From CAZNFR01 sp964572225 (GTDB lineage Bacteria > Bacteroidota > Bacteroidia > Bacteroidales > GCA-2748055), in contig CAZNFR010000052.1 in the NCBI GenBank assembly GCA_964572225.1, forward strand, positions 1 to 25,409: DNA of 25,409 nucleotides. The letters run 5' to 3'. Position 1 is the first letter of the stretch. Every line of letters starts with the position of its first letter. Of the stretch, positions 16,398-23,878 are shown in pieces. A program made the translations under genes and the position numbers. Under the pieces are notes generated by a model. It worked only from the letters and a program-made list of their open reading frames with translations. It did no database searches and was not told the DNA's origin.

Positions 16398-17156
16398 TTA
16401 GAAGGATACTCCAAATACCAGGTAAATGGATTCTGCTTCCGGATTCACAATAAAACTGGAAGAAATGGGAAGGGAATAAGTATCGGTGATTTCAATCGCT
16501 TTGGAAACACTTAGTCCCAGGTTGATTATCCCTGCCGAGTTTCCATACCAACCTACAGCACCTGCATCTTCATCCGGATCATCAAGTGCGGCACCGGCGA
16601 AAATGGATATATCTGTGTCCGCAACCGTAGTGGAATAACCAATTTCCAGGTACTTTGCAAGATAATTATCTCCATTTTCGTCCACACCGTCGGCCCCGTA
16701 AAAGTTCATGGCAAAAAGAATGGAAATGGGAAAGGATTCGGTTCCATCGAAACTGATCATTGCCTCCAGGGTGTGCCCGGTAGATTCACTATCGTAATTA
16801 AAATACCCATCATTAGCAAAGGCTGAATCGCTTGGGAAAAAATAATCTGTGACTCCAATGGTGAACATGTCCAGAAAACTGTAGGTCAGGTAAAGGTCAG
16901 CTTCAGCACCTACTCCGTTAGCACCCAGACTATGAGATCCCCATGCTCCTATAGCGAGTCCGGAATTACCAAAAGCATACTCTACATAAGGTTGGATGTG
17001 AGGAGATGCACCCCCCAGGTTAAGTCCTCTCCAAATGTACCGGCTTACTACATCGGCACCACCAGAGAAGTTTGAACTCTCCTGAGCTTTTCCGGTAAAA
17101 CTCCCAGCCAGCATAAAAACTGCCATTACTAAAATTTTGATTGGATTTGCTTTCAT
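16398..17156 (-). CDS. Outer-membrane beta-barrel protein, TorF-type putative porin
   Basis: The 252-aa product has a signal peptide (MKANPIKILVMAVFMLAGSF, then a likely cut after GKAQ) and alternating beta-strand patterns ending in ...YLVFGVSF, with the terminal Phe typical of outer-membrane barrels. The first strand ADVVSRYIWRGLNLGGASPH and the later GAWGS resemble the TorF/TIGR02001 putative porin family. Repeated acidic loops (DENGDN, DDPDEDAG) are visible. It is the first gene of the apparent porin-P-II-amt unit, so an outer-membrane role in nitrogen uptake is a reasonable inference, but no substrate can be read. No clear -7 box was found upstream. Confidence 0.75.
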   Translation of the reverse strand: MKANPIKILVMAVFMLAGSFTGKAQESSNFSGGADVVSRYIWRGLNLGGASPHIQPYVEYAFGNSGLAIGAWGSHSLGANGVGAEADLYLTYSFLDMFTIGVTDYFFPSDSAFANDGYFNYDSESTGHTLEAMISFDGTESFPISILFAMNFYGADGVDENGDNYLAKYLEIGYSTTVADTDISIFAGAALDDPDEDAGAVGWYGNSAGIINLGLSVSKAIEITDTYSLPISSSFIVNPEAESIYLVFGVSF

Positions 17157-17704
17157 CTTTTCAAGTGTTTAATTATAAATAGGGTTGACGGTTCAAAAGT
17201 ATAAAAAAAATAGAAAAGACAATAAAAAAAGGAGAATATGANNNNNNNNNNTTTCTGATTTATTTTGAAGACAATAACAAAGGAAGATAATAGAAAAGAA
17301 AATAAAAAAATAGGGTATAGCATCAAAAAAATAATAAATAAATGAATATACCCCCTATTATAATAAAGAATATATAAAAGAATATTAAATATTATAAATT
17401 GTGTATTAGTGAATTACGAATTAAAAATATATACACACAATAAATTATAAATTATTATTTAAAATAATTATAAAATAATATATAGTAAGATATAATGAAT
17501 AATTAATTACAAATTGTAAATATAGATATGCTTGAAGACGGATCTCCTGGTTTGCTAATTCCTTAGAATTATCATTTGATAGAAGTTGAAAAGGAGTATT
17601 GACCTGAAACTGGTTTAACAGGCATAAGAAAACCTCTCGGATGAAGTTGCCCTGTCATCGAATTTCAAAACCGGAGGAATGGAAAGAATCTTTTATTCGA
17701 AGGT
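17157..17704. other. AT-rich intergenic region with assembly gap
   Basis: Bases 17190-17520 are extremely AT-rich with poly-A runs and AT palindromes; no gene is supported. The segment 17525-17700 returns to normal composition but has no convincing gene: the best frame is a 28-codon minus-strand ORF at 17572-17658 starting MTGQLHPRGF, and a second minus-strand frame is open for over 50 codons without a good start. It may be a decayed gene, a repeat or the 3' UTR of the fucosidase transcript. Confidence 0.5.
17242..17251. other. Assembly gap (10 N)
   Basis: Ten consecutive Ns inside the AT-rich spacer. The fixed length suggests a scaffold join of unknown true size, so adjacency of the porin and fucosidase genes is not proven by sequence. 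Confidence 0.97.
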
Positions 17705-19012
17705 TCAGAGAGTAAGTTCCAGGATCTGATCGGGCATGGAAGGATGTTTTGAAGGGAACTCCAGTATTATCATATCTTTTTCCTGTTTGACATGAACCTT
17801 GTCTTCGGTCCCGAAAACCTTACCTGAGATGATTTTTTGAGGTATTCCGGGGAGCACCAGTACAGGGTCTTCCCAATCGAGCAGGTGAATATAGATTTTA
17901 TTTTCCTTCTGGGTTGATACTCCCCAGGGACGAGGCTCAAATGGTCCTCCCCGGGTACCATAAATGGTTTCTCCATAGGTTTCCATCCAGGTTCCCATAT
18001 CCCTGAGTACCGCAATGTGTTCCGGGCGGATGTTTCCATCGGGCATGGGACCAACATTTAAGAGGAAATTGCTGTTATATCCTGCGGCTCTTACCATGTA
18101 TTTTATCAGATCATCGGTGTTTTTGGTTTTTTTATCGTAAATATTGAACCCCCATGAGCCATTTCCGCTGATTGTTTCGCAAGTTTCCAAAGGAAGCCGG
18201 CTGATGGATTGTTCCCCTGCCCAGCCTGAGGTATTATGCCCGGGAAGGTCTTTTTCGAACATTTGAAAATCTTCTCCGGAATAGGGAGCAACATGGTGGT
18301 TATTTCCGATCAGACAACCGGGTTGAATAGAATGAATAAGGCGATAGGTTTCTTCCAGCTGCCAGTCGATCTTCTTGTTATCCCATATTCCGTCAAACCA
18401 AATCCCTGCGATATCAACATAGTTGGTAAGAATTTCCGTCAACTGGGTATTCATATATTCAAGGTAGGAAGAAAAATCTCTTTCATTTCCCCTTCCTGTG
18501 TAATCTCCTCCTGTACGCCCCCCTTTGTAAAAGTCGGGATGATGCCAGTCCAGATGACTATAATAGAGAAACAACTTAATCCCTTCTTTTTCACACTCTT
18601 CTGCCAGCATTTTAATTACATCCTTCCCATAGGGCGTTTTATCCACTATGTTATAGTCACTGACTTCCGAATCATACATGGCAAAGCCATCATGATGCTT
18701 GGATGTGATGGTGATGTATTTCATGCCTGCTTCCTTGGCAATTCTGACCCATTCGGCCGGATCATAATTCATCGGATAGAAAAAGCCGGGTAATTTTTCA
18801 TATTGTTTGATAGGAATGTTGGTATGTTCCATTACCCATTCCCCGTTTCCAAGAATGCTGTATACACCCCAGTGAATAAAAAGTCCGAATTTTGCATCCT
18901 GAAACCATTCCCGGTTATCCAGATTTTCCTGGGTTGGCAGATATTTATCCTGGGAATACATATTGATATTAATTAGGCAGGTTACGAAAAGAAGCAAGAA
19001 AATCTTTTTCAT
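17705..19012 (-). CDS. GH29 alpha-L-fucosidase, secreted
   Basis: Predicted exo-alpha-L-fucosidase releasing fucose from glycans. The 435-aa product begins with a signal peptide cut near MYS/QDK. GH29 landmarks are in order: DAKFGLFIHWGVYS (about 39-52), ITSKHHDGFAMYDS (about 102-115), DVIKMLAEECEKEGIKLFLY, and GIWFDGIWD with the nucleophile Asp207. LLNVGPMPDGNIRPEH then closes the catalytic barrel. A short beta domain with IYIHLLDWED and a C-terminal strand region follows. Its length matches single-domain GH29 enzymes. It stands alone on the minus strand, divergent from the carbamoyltransferase operon, with no fucose catabolic gene beside it. Linkage specificity (alpha-1,2, 1,3, 1,4 or 1,6) cannot be inferred. 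Confidence 0.93.
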   Translation of the reverse strand: MKKIFLLLFVTCLININMYSQDKYLPTQENLDNREWFQDAKFGLFIHWGVYSILGNGEWVMEHTNIPIKQYEKLPGFFYPMNYDPAEWVRIAKEAGMKYITITSKHHDGFAMYDSEVSDYNIVDKTPYGKDVIKMLAEECEKEGIKLFLYYSHLDWHHPDFYKGGRTGGDYTGRGNERDFSSYLEYMNTQLTEILTNYVDIAGIWFDGIWDNKKIDWQLEETYRLIHSIQPGCLIGNNHHVAPYSGEDFQMFEKDLPGHNTSGWAGEQSISRLPLETCETISGNGSWGFNIYDKKTKNTDDLIKYMVRAAGYNSNFLLNVGPMPDGNIRPEHIAVLRDMGTWMETYGETIYGTRGGPFEPRPWGVSTQKENKIYIHLLDWEDPVLVLPGIPQKIISGKVFGTEDKVHVKQEKDMIILEFPSKHPSMPDQILELTL

Positions 19013-19142
19013 GGCAGGAGTGTATTAGTGAAAACAAAATTTCAATCTCTAAATTTAAAAAAAAAGTGTCAGGCTTTTGCTACTAATTTTCAGAATTCTT
19101 GATCACATTTGGTTCAAACCATTTAATTTACACTATATATAT

Positions 19143-19150
19143 TATATTTG
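19143..19150 (+). promoter_or_regulatory. Candidate -7 box for the carbamoyltransferase operon
   Basis: TATATTTG is an exact TAnnTTTG match, 75 bases before the carbamoyltransferase start. No good -33 TTTG lies at the expected spacing (the nearest upstream TTTG is at 19108-19111), so the call is weaker than at gltB. Confidence 0.42.
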
Positions 19151-19225
19151 CTACTTCCTGTCCGGAACAGTCCTGCACATTAAATGAACCCGGGCACACA
19201 TAAGAATATTTGAACTACGATTTCT

Positions 19226-21094
19226 ATGGTAATTCTGGGAATATCCGCATTTTATCACGATTCTGCCGCTGCTCTGATTTCCGACGGGAATATCATTGCG
19301 GCTGCTCAGGAGGAAAGATTTACCCGGAAAAAGCATGATCCTTCATTTCCGGAAAATGCCGTCCGGTATTGCCTTGATGAATCCGGTTACACTCTCTCGC
19401 AATTGGATGCTATTGTCTTTTATGACAAACCTTTTTTAAAGTTTGAACGCCTGCTGGAAACCTACTATAATTTTGCTCCCTCAGGGGTTGCCTCTTTCGT
19501 TACATCTATCCCTGTTTGGGTTAAAGAGAAAATGTTTCTCAAAAATCTTATAAAGAGAGAGTTGAAAAAGATTGGTGATTACTCATCCGATAACTCTTTG
19601 CTTCTTTTTCCGGAACATCATCTATCCCATGCTGCGAGTGCATTTTTTACCTCTCCTTTCAATAAGGCTCTTATCGTAACCATTGATGGAGTGGGGGAAT
19701 GGTCAACCGCTTCCATCTCTCTTGGATACGATAACCGGATTAAAGTATTGAAGGAATTGCATTTTCCCCATAGTGTCGGACTTCTCTATTCTGCCTTTAC
19801 CTATTATCTTGGATTCAGGGTCAATTCGGGAGAATACAAGCTGATGGGACTTGCTCCTTATGGGATTCCCGGTTCGGATCGGGTTCGTAAATTTGAAGAA
19901 ACTATACGGTCATTTCTAATCGATATAAAAGAAGACGGTTCGGTATGGTTGAATAAAAAGTATTTCAGCTATGCGACCGGTCTTAGAATGGTTCCCGACC
20001 GAAAATGGGAAAGTCTCTTTGGATTCCCTCGCCGCAGGGATGAATCTCAACTTCAGCAGCACCATTGTGATCTTGCCCTGGCCATTCAGAATATAACTGA
20101 AGAAATTGTTATGAAGATGATCAGCTTCGGTTTTAAAGAAACAGAGGGGCAGCTCAAAGAGAAAAACTTATGTCTTGCCGGTGGTGTAGCACTGAATTGT
20201 GTTGCCAACGGGAAAATAATCAAAGAAGGCCTGGTCGATAATATTTTCGTCCAACCCGCTGCAGGCGATGCAGGCGGATCTTTGGGTGCTGCCCTGGCTG
20301 CTTACCATATTTACTTTAATCAAAAGCGAAGCGAAACACCCGAAGATCTTATGAAGGGTTCTCTCCTTGGGCCTTCTTTTACAGATAAGGATATTCTTAA
20401 AGTGATTCGCAAGTATGGTGCAGTCTATGACCTGATTCCGGACCTTAAGGAAAGGAACAGGAAAATAGTAGGGTATCTGGATCTTGGACTGGTAACCGGA
20501 TGGTTCCAGGGAAGAATGGAATTCGGGCCCAGAGCGTTGGGAAACCGATCTATCCTGGGTGATGCACGGAATAAGGATATGCAAAAAAAACTGAATCTTA
20601 AGATTAAGTTCAGAGAGAGTTTTCGTCCTTTTGCCCCCATCATACTGGCGGAGAGGAGAAAGGAATACTTTGAAACGGGCATTGAATCTCCCTACATGTT
20701 ACTAATTGACTGGGTTAACATAAAACACCGGCATAAACTTCCTGCCGATTATTATGAAAGAGATCTGACCGAGAGGTTATATTTTGAAAGGTCTGATATC
20801 CCCGCAGTTACCCACCTGGATTATTCGGCCCGTCTTCAGACAGTGCACAAAGAATTTAATCCGGAACTACATGGCCTCCTAACCGATTTTTACGAAAAGA
20901 CAGGATGTCCGGTGCTTGTAAATACCAGTTTTAATGTACGGGGAGAACCTATTGTTTGCACACCAGAGGATGCCTATATTTGTTTTATGCGAACGGAAAT
21001 GGATGTTCTCGTGATGGGAAATTTTGTATTTCTTAAAACCGAACAACCGGAATGGAAGGAAAAGGGGTGGAGAGAGCAATTGAAACCGGATTGA
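19226..21094 (+). CDS. Carbamoyltransferase, NodU/CmcH/TobZ family
   Basis: Predicted cytoplasmic O-carbamoyltransferase using carbamoyl phosphate and ATP through a carbamoyl-adenylate to modify a hydroxyl group. The 622-aa product begins directly with the Kae1-like fold (MVILGISAFYHDSAAAL), carries the metal-binding EHHLSHAASAFF (His131, His135), TIDGVGEWST, and LAGGVALNCVANGK. The junction and C-terminal domain have GRMEFGPRALGNRSILGDAR, RPFAPI and LVNTSFNVRGEPIVCTPEDA. All main family motifs are present. It heads a co-directional unit with DUF5989-like, SxtJ-like, SGNH and TPR-lipoprotein genes; in the saxitoxin cluster the homologous trio is sxtI-sxtK-sxtJ. The acceptor molecule is unknown; the neighbours suggest an envelope or exported glycan over an antibiotic. 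Confidence 0.93.
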   Translation: MVILGISAFYHDSAAALISDGNIIAAAQEERFTRKKHDPSFPENAVRYCLDESGYTLSQLDAIVFYDKPFLKFERLLETYYNFAPSGVASFVTSIPVWVKEKMFLKNLIKRELKKIGDYSSDNSLLLFPEHHLSHAASAFFTSPFNKALIVTIDGVGEWSTASISLGYDNRIKVLKELHFPHSVGLLYSAFTYYLGFRVNSGEYKLMGLAPYGIPGSDRVRKFEETIRSFLIDIKEDGSVWLNKKYFSYATGLRMVPDRKWESLFGFPRRRDESQLQQHHCDLALAIQNITEEIVMKMISFGFKETEGQLKEKNLCLAGGVALNCVANGKIIKEGLVDNIFVQPAAGDAGGSLGAALAAYHIYFNQKRSETPEDLMKGSLLGPSFTDKDILKVIRKYGAVYDLIPDLKERNRKIVGYLDLGLVTGWFQGRMEFGPRALGNRSILGDARNKDMQKKLNLKIKFRESFRPFAPIILAERRKEYFETGIESPYMLLIDWVNIKHRHKLPADYYERDLTERLYFERSDIPAVTHLDYSARLQTVHKEFNPELHGLLTDFYEKTGCPVLVNTSFNVRGEPIVCTPEDAYICFMRTEMDVLVMGNFVFLKTEQPEWKEKGWREQLKPD

Positions 21095-21117
21095 AATAAA
21101 ACACTAATTATTATAAA

Positions 21118-21267
21118 ATGAGCTTTGCAAAAGATTTATGGAGATTTATCAGGCATCGCAGGAAGTGGTGGCTGATTCCCGTTATCATTTTTCTGGTCCT
21201 CATCGGGATACTTTTGGTTTTTGGCGGTAACTCTGCAATTGCTCCATTTATTTATACCCTGTTTTAA
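21118..21267 (+). CDS. DUF5989-like (SxtK-like) small membrane protein
   Basis: A 49-residue protein starting MSFAKDLWRFIRHRRKWWLI, with an amphipathic basic N-terminus and one transmembrane segment at about residues 18-36. This pattern matches the small DUF5989/SxtK proteins found beside NodU/CmcH carbamoyltransferases. Its stop overlaps the next start (TAATG), so translation of the two is coupled. It begins 23 bases after the carbamoyltransferase stop. Function is unknown; a tether or assembly factor bringing the transferase to the membrane is an inference. Confidence 0.82.
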   Translation: MSFAKDLWRFIRHRRKWWLIPVIIFLVLIGILLVFGGNSAIAPFIYTLF

Positions 21268-21644
21268 TGGACCGGCTTAAACATAAGGAGACTGCCATCA
21301 CCATTATGCTTGGATTCCTGGCGGTATACTTCCTCATTGAATTCAGGTGGGGGATTGAGCATAAATGGATCCTTTACCTGATATTCGGACTCGGATTTCT
21401 CGCAATGATCTCGGCAGGTTTTTCGCGGTATTTACATATCTTCTGGTTTTTGCTTGCAGAAAAGATCGGGTGGTTTATGTCAAGAATCATACTGGGCACC
21501 ACGTATTTCCTGGTCCTCCTTCCTGTTGCCCTGCTATCCCGGTTGTTCAGGAAAGACTTTATGATGCTGAATAAAAGGGAAGACAGCTATTATCATGAAA
21601 GGAATCATTTATATTCAGAGGATGATTTTAAAGATCCCTGGTAA
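21267..21644 (+). CDS. SxtJ-family membrane protein
   Basis: A 125-aa membrane protein with hydrophobic segments at about residues 9-27 and 34-52 and a longer one at about 68-95, ending in a polar tail (YHERNHLYSEDDFKDPW). Size, topology and the terminal DPW-like tail fit the SxtJ family that accompanies carbamoyltransferases in many bacteria. Its ATG overlaps the stop of the preceding gene by one base. No catalytic motif is visible. It sits between the small membrane protein and the SGNH gene (15 bases to the next start), consistent with a membrane complex. Confidence 0.8.
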   Translation: MDRLKHKETAITIMLGFLAVYFLIEFRWGIEHKWILYLIFGLGFLAMISAGFSRYLHIFWFLLAEKIGWFMSRIILGTTYFLVLLPVALLSRLFRKDFMMLNKREDSYYHERNHLYSEDDFKDPW

Positions 21645-21659
21645 TTTTAAGGATAAGCC

Positions 21660-22796
21660 ATGTTAAAAGTAATTTTTCGAGTTCTTATTTCTCTGTTGAT
21701 TATCGCCCTGCTTGATTTTCTAAGTTCATTTATCATTATTCCAACAGATTATAATGCTGTCAGAACCAAGCATTTTTATTATCATCACGGACTCCTGCCG
21801 GGAAAGGATATGCTTACTGCATGGGGTTCCTTAATATACCCGATTAAAACCAATTCTTTGGGTATGGTTGACGGATCGACCCGAAAGGTGAACACCGATC
21901 CTGATAAGTCAACCCTGTTGATCCTGGGTGATTCCCATTCGGAAGGAGTGGGCGTCCCCTTCAACCTTAGCTTTGCAGGGATTCTTCAGGATAGTCTTCT
22001 CAAATCGGGGGTGGATGTTTACAATGCCTCCTGTATAAGTTACAGTCCGAAAATAGCCTTGCTTAGAGCCAGGTATCTGATTGAGGAAGATGGATTTATT
22101 CCGGATTATATTTTTGTTTTGATCGATATTTCTGATTTGCAAAATGAACTGGTGTATGAGAATTTTGAACCTGAGTCAGGGTCCCGGACCTGGGAATTGT
22201 TTAAATTAAATGCCCACAATACCCTTAGAGCAAATTCTTCAATATACTACCTTATTAATTCCATTCGCCGACAGAAAGAATTGGAAGAGTTTAACCGGAA
22301 CGCTCAGGTATTTGACCAGTTGAGGGAAGCGGATGGAAACAACAATACCCTGGAACTCTATTCCGGATTTTTTGATCACTTTGATGACAACACCCTGTTA
22401 TCGAATCCTCAGTTCCATGGAGTTGGAGACTGGTATTACGACGATGAGTTCAGGCAACTGGCCGACCTGGGTATAGATCTGGGAAGCATGCACATTCAGG
22501 AACTAAATTCCCTTTGCCGGGAACATGATATTGAACTGATCATCTCTGTTCATCCATGGCATTCCCAGATTCGTAAAGGAATGCAGGAAGATTACTTTAC
22601 AGAACGCTGGAGGAGTATTGCTGAAGATGAAGGAATTTCATTTCTGAATCTTTTCCCCTTGTTTGTAAACAGGGAGAATCCCGAGATTGTGGTTTCCAGG
22701 TATTATATTAAAGGAGATAATCACTGGAATGAATTCGGACACCGGATGGTGGGGGATTCCCTGCTTTCCTGGTTTAATCAAATGTATTTTAATTAA
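21660..22796 (+). CDS. Membrane-anchored SGNH/GDSL hydrolase-like protein
   Basis: The 378-aa product has an N-terminal uncleaved-looking hydrophobic segment (about residues 5-28) and a periplasmic SGNH domain. Block I is LLILGDSHSEGVG with the nucleophile Ser92. The C-terminal catalytic pair is likely Asp353 and His355 in KGDNHWNEFGH, a form seen in AlgX/AlgJ-like and DHHW-like acyltransferase or esterase families. Between them are LISVHPWHSQ-like strands (HPWHS). It follows the SxtJ-like gene by 15 bases and precedes the TPR lipoprotein by 4. It could transfer or remove a small group on an exported glycan; the direction of the reaction cannot be told from sequence. Confidence 0.8.
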   Translation: MLKVIFRVLISLLIIALLDFLSSFIIIPTDYNAVRTKHFYYHHGLLPGKDMLTAWGSLIYPIKTNSLGMVDGSTRKVNTDPDKSTLLILGDSHSEGVGVPFNLSFAGILQDSLLKSGVDVYNASCISYSPKIALLRARYLIEEDGFIPDYIFVLIDISDLQNELVYENFEPESGSRTWELFKLNAHNTLRANSSIYYLINSIRRQKELEEFNRNAQVFDQLREADGNNNTLELYSGFFDHFDDNTLLSNPQFHGVGDWYYDDEFRQLADLGIDLGSMHIQELNSLCREHDIELIISVHPWHSQIRKGMQEDYFTERWRSIAEDEGISFLNLFPLFVNRENPEIVVSRYYIKGDNHWNEFGHRMVGDSLLSWFNQMYFN

Positions 22797-22800
22797 GACC

Positions 22801-23793
22801 ATGAAATTGAAATCCAACCGTCTGTTCTTTTTACTGATGCTCTGTGTTATCCTGATTTATTCATGTGGACCTGATCCGGTGCAAAGGATTCAGACACTGG
22901 AGAAATCGGAAAAGGCCGGATCATTCCCTCTCAGGATGGCCTATATGGACTATATTTTCAGAGTTCACAAGGATATGGACCAATCCCTAAAATATTGCCG
23001 GCTTCTTATTGAAAGCTCCTATTTTACCGAGGCAAGATATGGATTGAATCATATCAGTGAGGTGTTCGGTCCGGATTCCGAGATTGACTATTTAATGGCC
23101 GTCTGTTTCCGGAATCAGTTGCAGTTTGACTCGGCAAAATATTACATTAATGAGGCCCTAAGTAAGAATATGGAGAGTTCGGTTTACCAACAGGAAAAGA
23201 TGAATATACTGGAAGATCAGGATATCTGGTTAGAGATCGAAAGAGTCAATAAGAAACTGGTGAATACGGATGACAACCATTCAGCCCTGGTAAAAAGAGC
23301 GGAATTGTTAACCCGTGCGGGGTGGCCCGAAGCTGCACTTTTTGATATAGATGTGGTCTACTCTCAGGATTCCCTTTTTGAACCTGCATTAATTCAGGCA
23401 GGATACACCCATCTGTTTTTGACAGAATTTGATCAATCCCTCGATTATTTCAGAAAGGTCCATAATTTGACCCAGGATAGGAATATTGAAGAAATTTTAA
23501 ATGAAATAAGCGGGATTCAAAGCGCATCGATAAAAATCTCGGAAGGAGATACAGAGGCAGCCAATTATATATCTGTGGCCAGAAGTCTTTCCATCCTTGG
23601 TTTCTATGAACCTTCGATCAGCTATCTTGATAAAGGGCTCACTGAGGGTGGCGATCCTTTTCGCTTACTCTATGCTAAATTACTTCTTCATATAGAGTGG
23701 GGGGATATGGAGGCAGCCCGGGAGGTATATATAAGGATCAGGACTGCGGGCTATGAAGTGGACGAGAAGATTGAAGCGCTATTTAATCACTGA
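22801..23793 (+). CDS. TPR-repeat lipoprotein
   Basis: The start at 22801 was chosen because it gives a typical lipoprotein signal (MKLKSNRLFFLLMLCVILIY, then Ser and lipid-modified Cys22); a longer upstream frame would overlap the SGNH gene. The 330-aa product is helical with at least four tetratricopeptide-like repeats (for example the segments around DSAKYYINEALSK, ALFDIDVVYSQDSLFEPALI and PSISYLDKGLTEGGDPFRLL). TPR proteins usually act as scaffolds. As the last gene of the carbamoyltransferase unit it may organise the SGNH protein in the periplasm. A strong terminator follows 34 bases after its stop. Confidence 0.8.
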   Translation: MKLKSNRLFFLLMLCVILIYSCGPDPVQRIQTLEKSEKAGSFPLRMAYMDYIFRVHKDMDQSLKYCRLLIESSYFTEARYGLNHISEVFGPDSEIDYLMAVCFRNQLQFDSAKYYINEALSKNMESSVYQQEKMNILEDQDIWLEIERVNKKLVNTDDNHSALVKRAELLTRAGWPEAALFDIDVVYSQDSLFEPALIQAGYTHLFLTEFDQSLDYFRKVHNLTQDRNIEEILNEISGIQSASIKISEGDTEAANYISVARSLSILGFYEPSISYLDKGLTEGGDPFRLLYAKLLLHIEWGDMEAAREVYIRIRTAGYEVDEKIEALFNH

Positions 23794-23827
23794 GTTTTTT
23801 AAGGTCAATTTCCAATACGGTTGAAAC

Positions 23828-23859
23828 AAAAAAGCCGTTCCAGTTGGAACGGCTTTTTT
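23828..23859. terminator. Bidirectional terminator after the carbamoyltransferase operon
   Basis: Perfect 14-bp stem AAAAAAGCCGTTCC / GGAACGGCTTTTTT (23828-23841, 23846-23859) with loop AGTT. It has a T-run on either strand, so it serves both the plus-strand operon and the convergent T9SS-protein gene. Confidence 0.94.
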
Positions 23860-23878
23860 GATTATTTCTAAGAAGCTC

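Noticed and set aside
17360..17520. AT palindromes as a possible origin or attachment site
   Set aside because: Runs of A and T make such palindromes likely by chance; no iterons, DnaA-type boxes or integrase gene were found.
18236..18793. A 185-codon plus-strand ORF inside the fucosidase gene
   Set aside because: Antisense to conserved GH29 motifs including the nucleophile region, with no recognisable features of its own.
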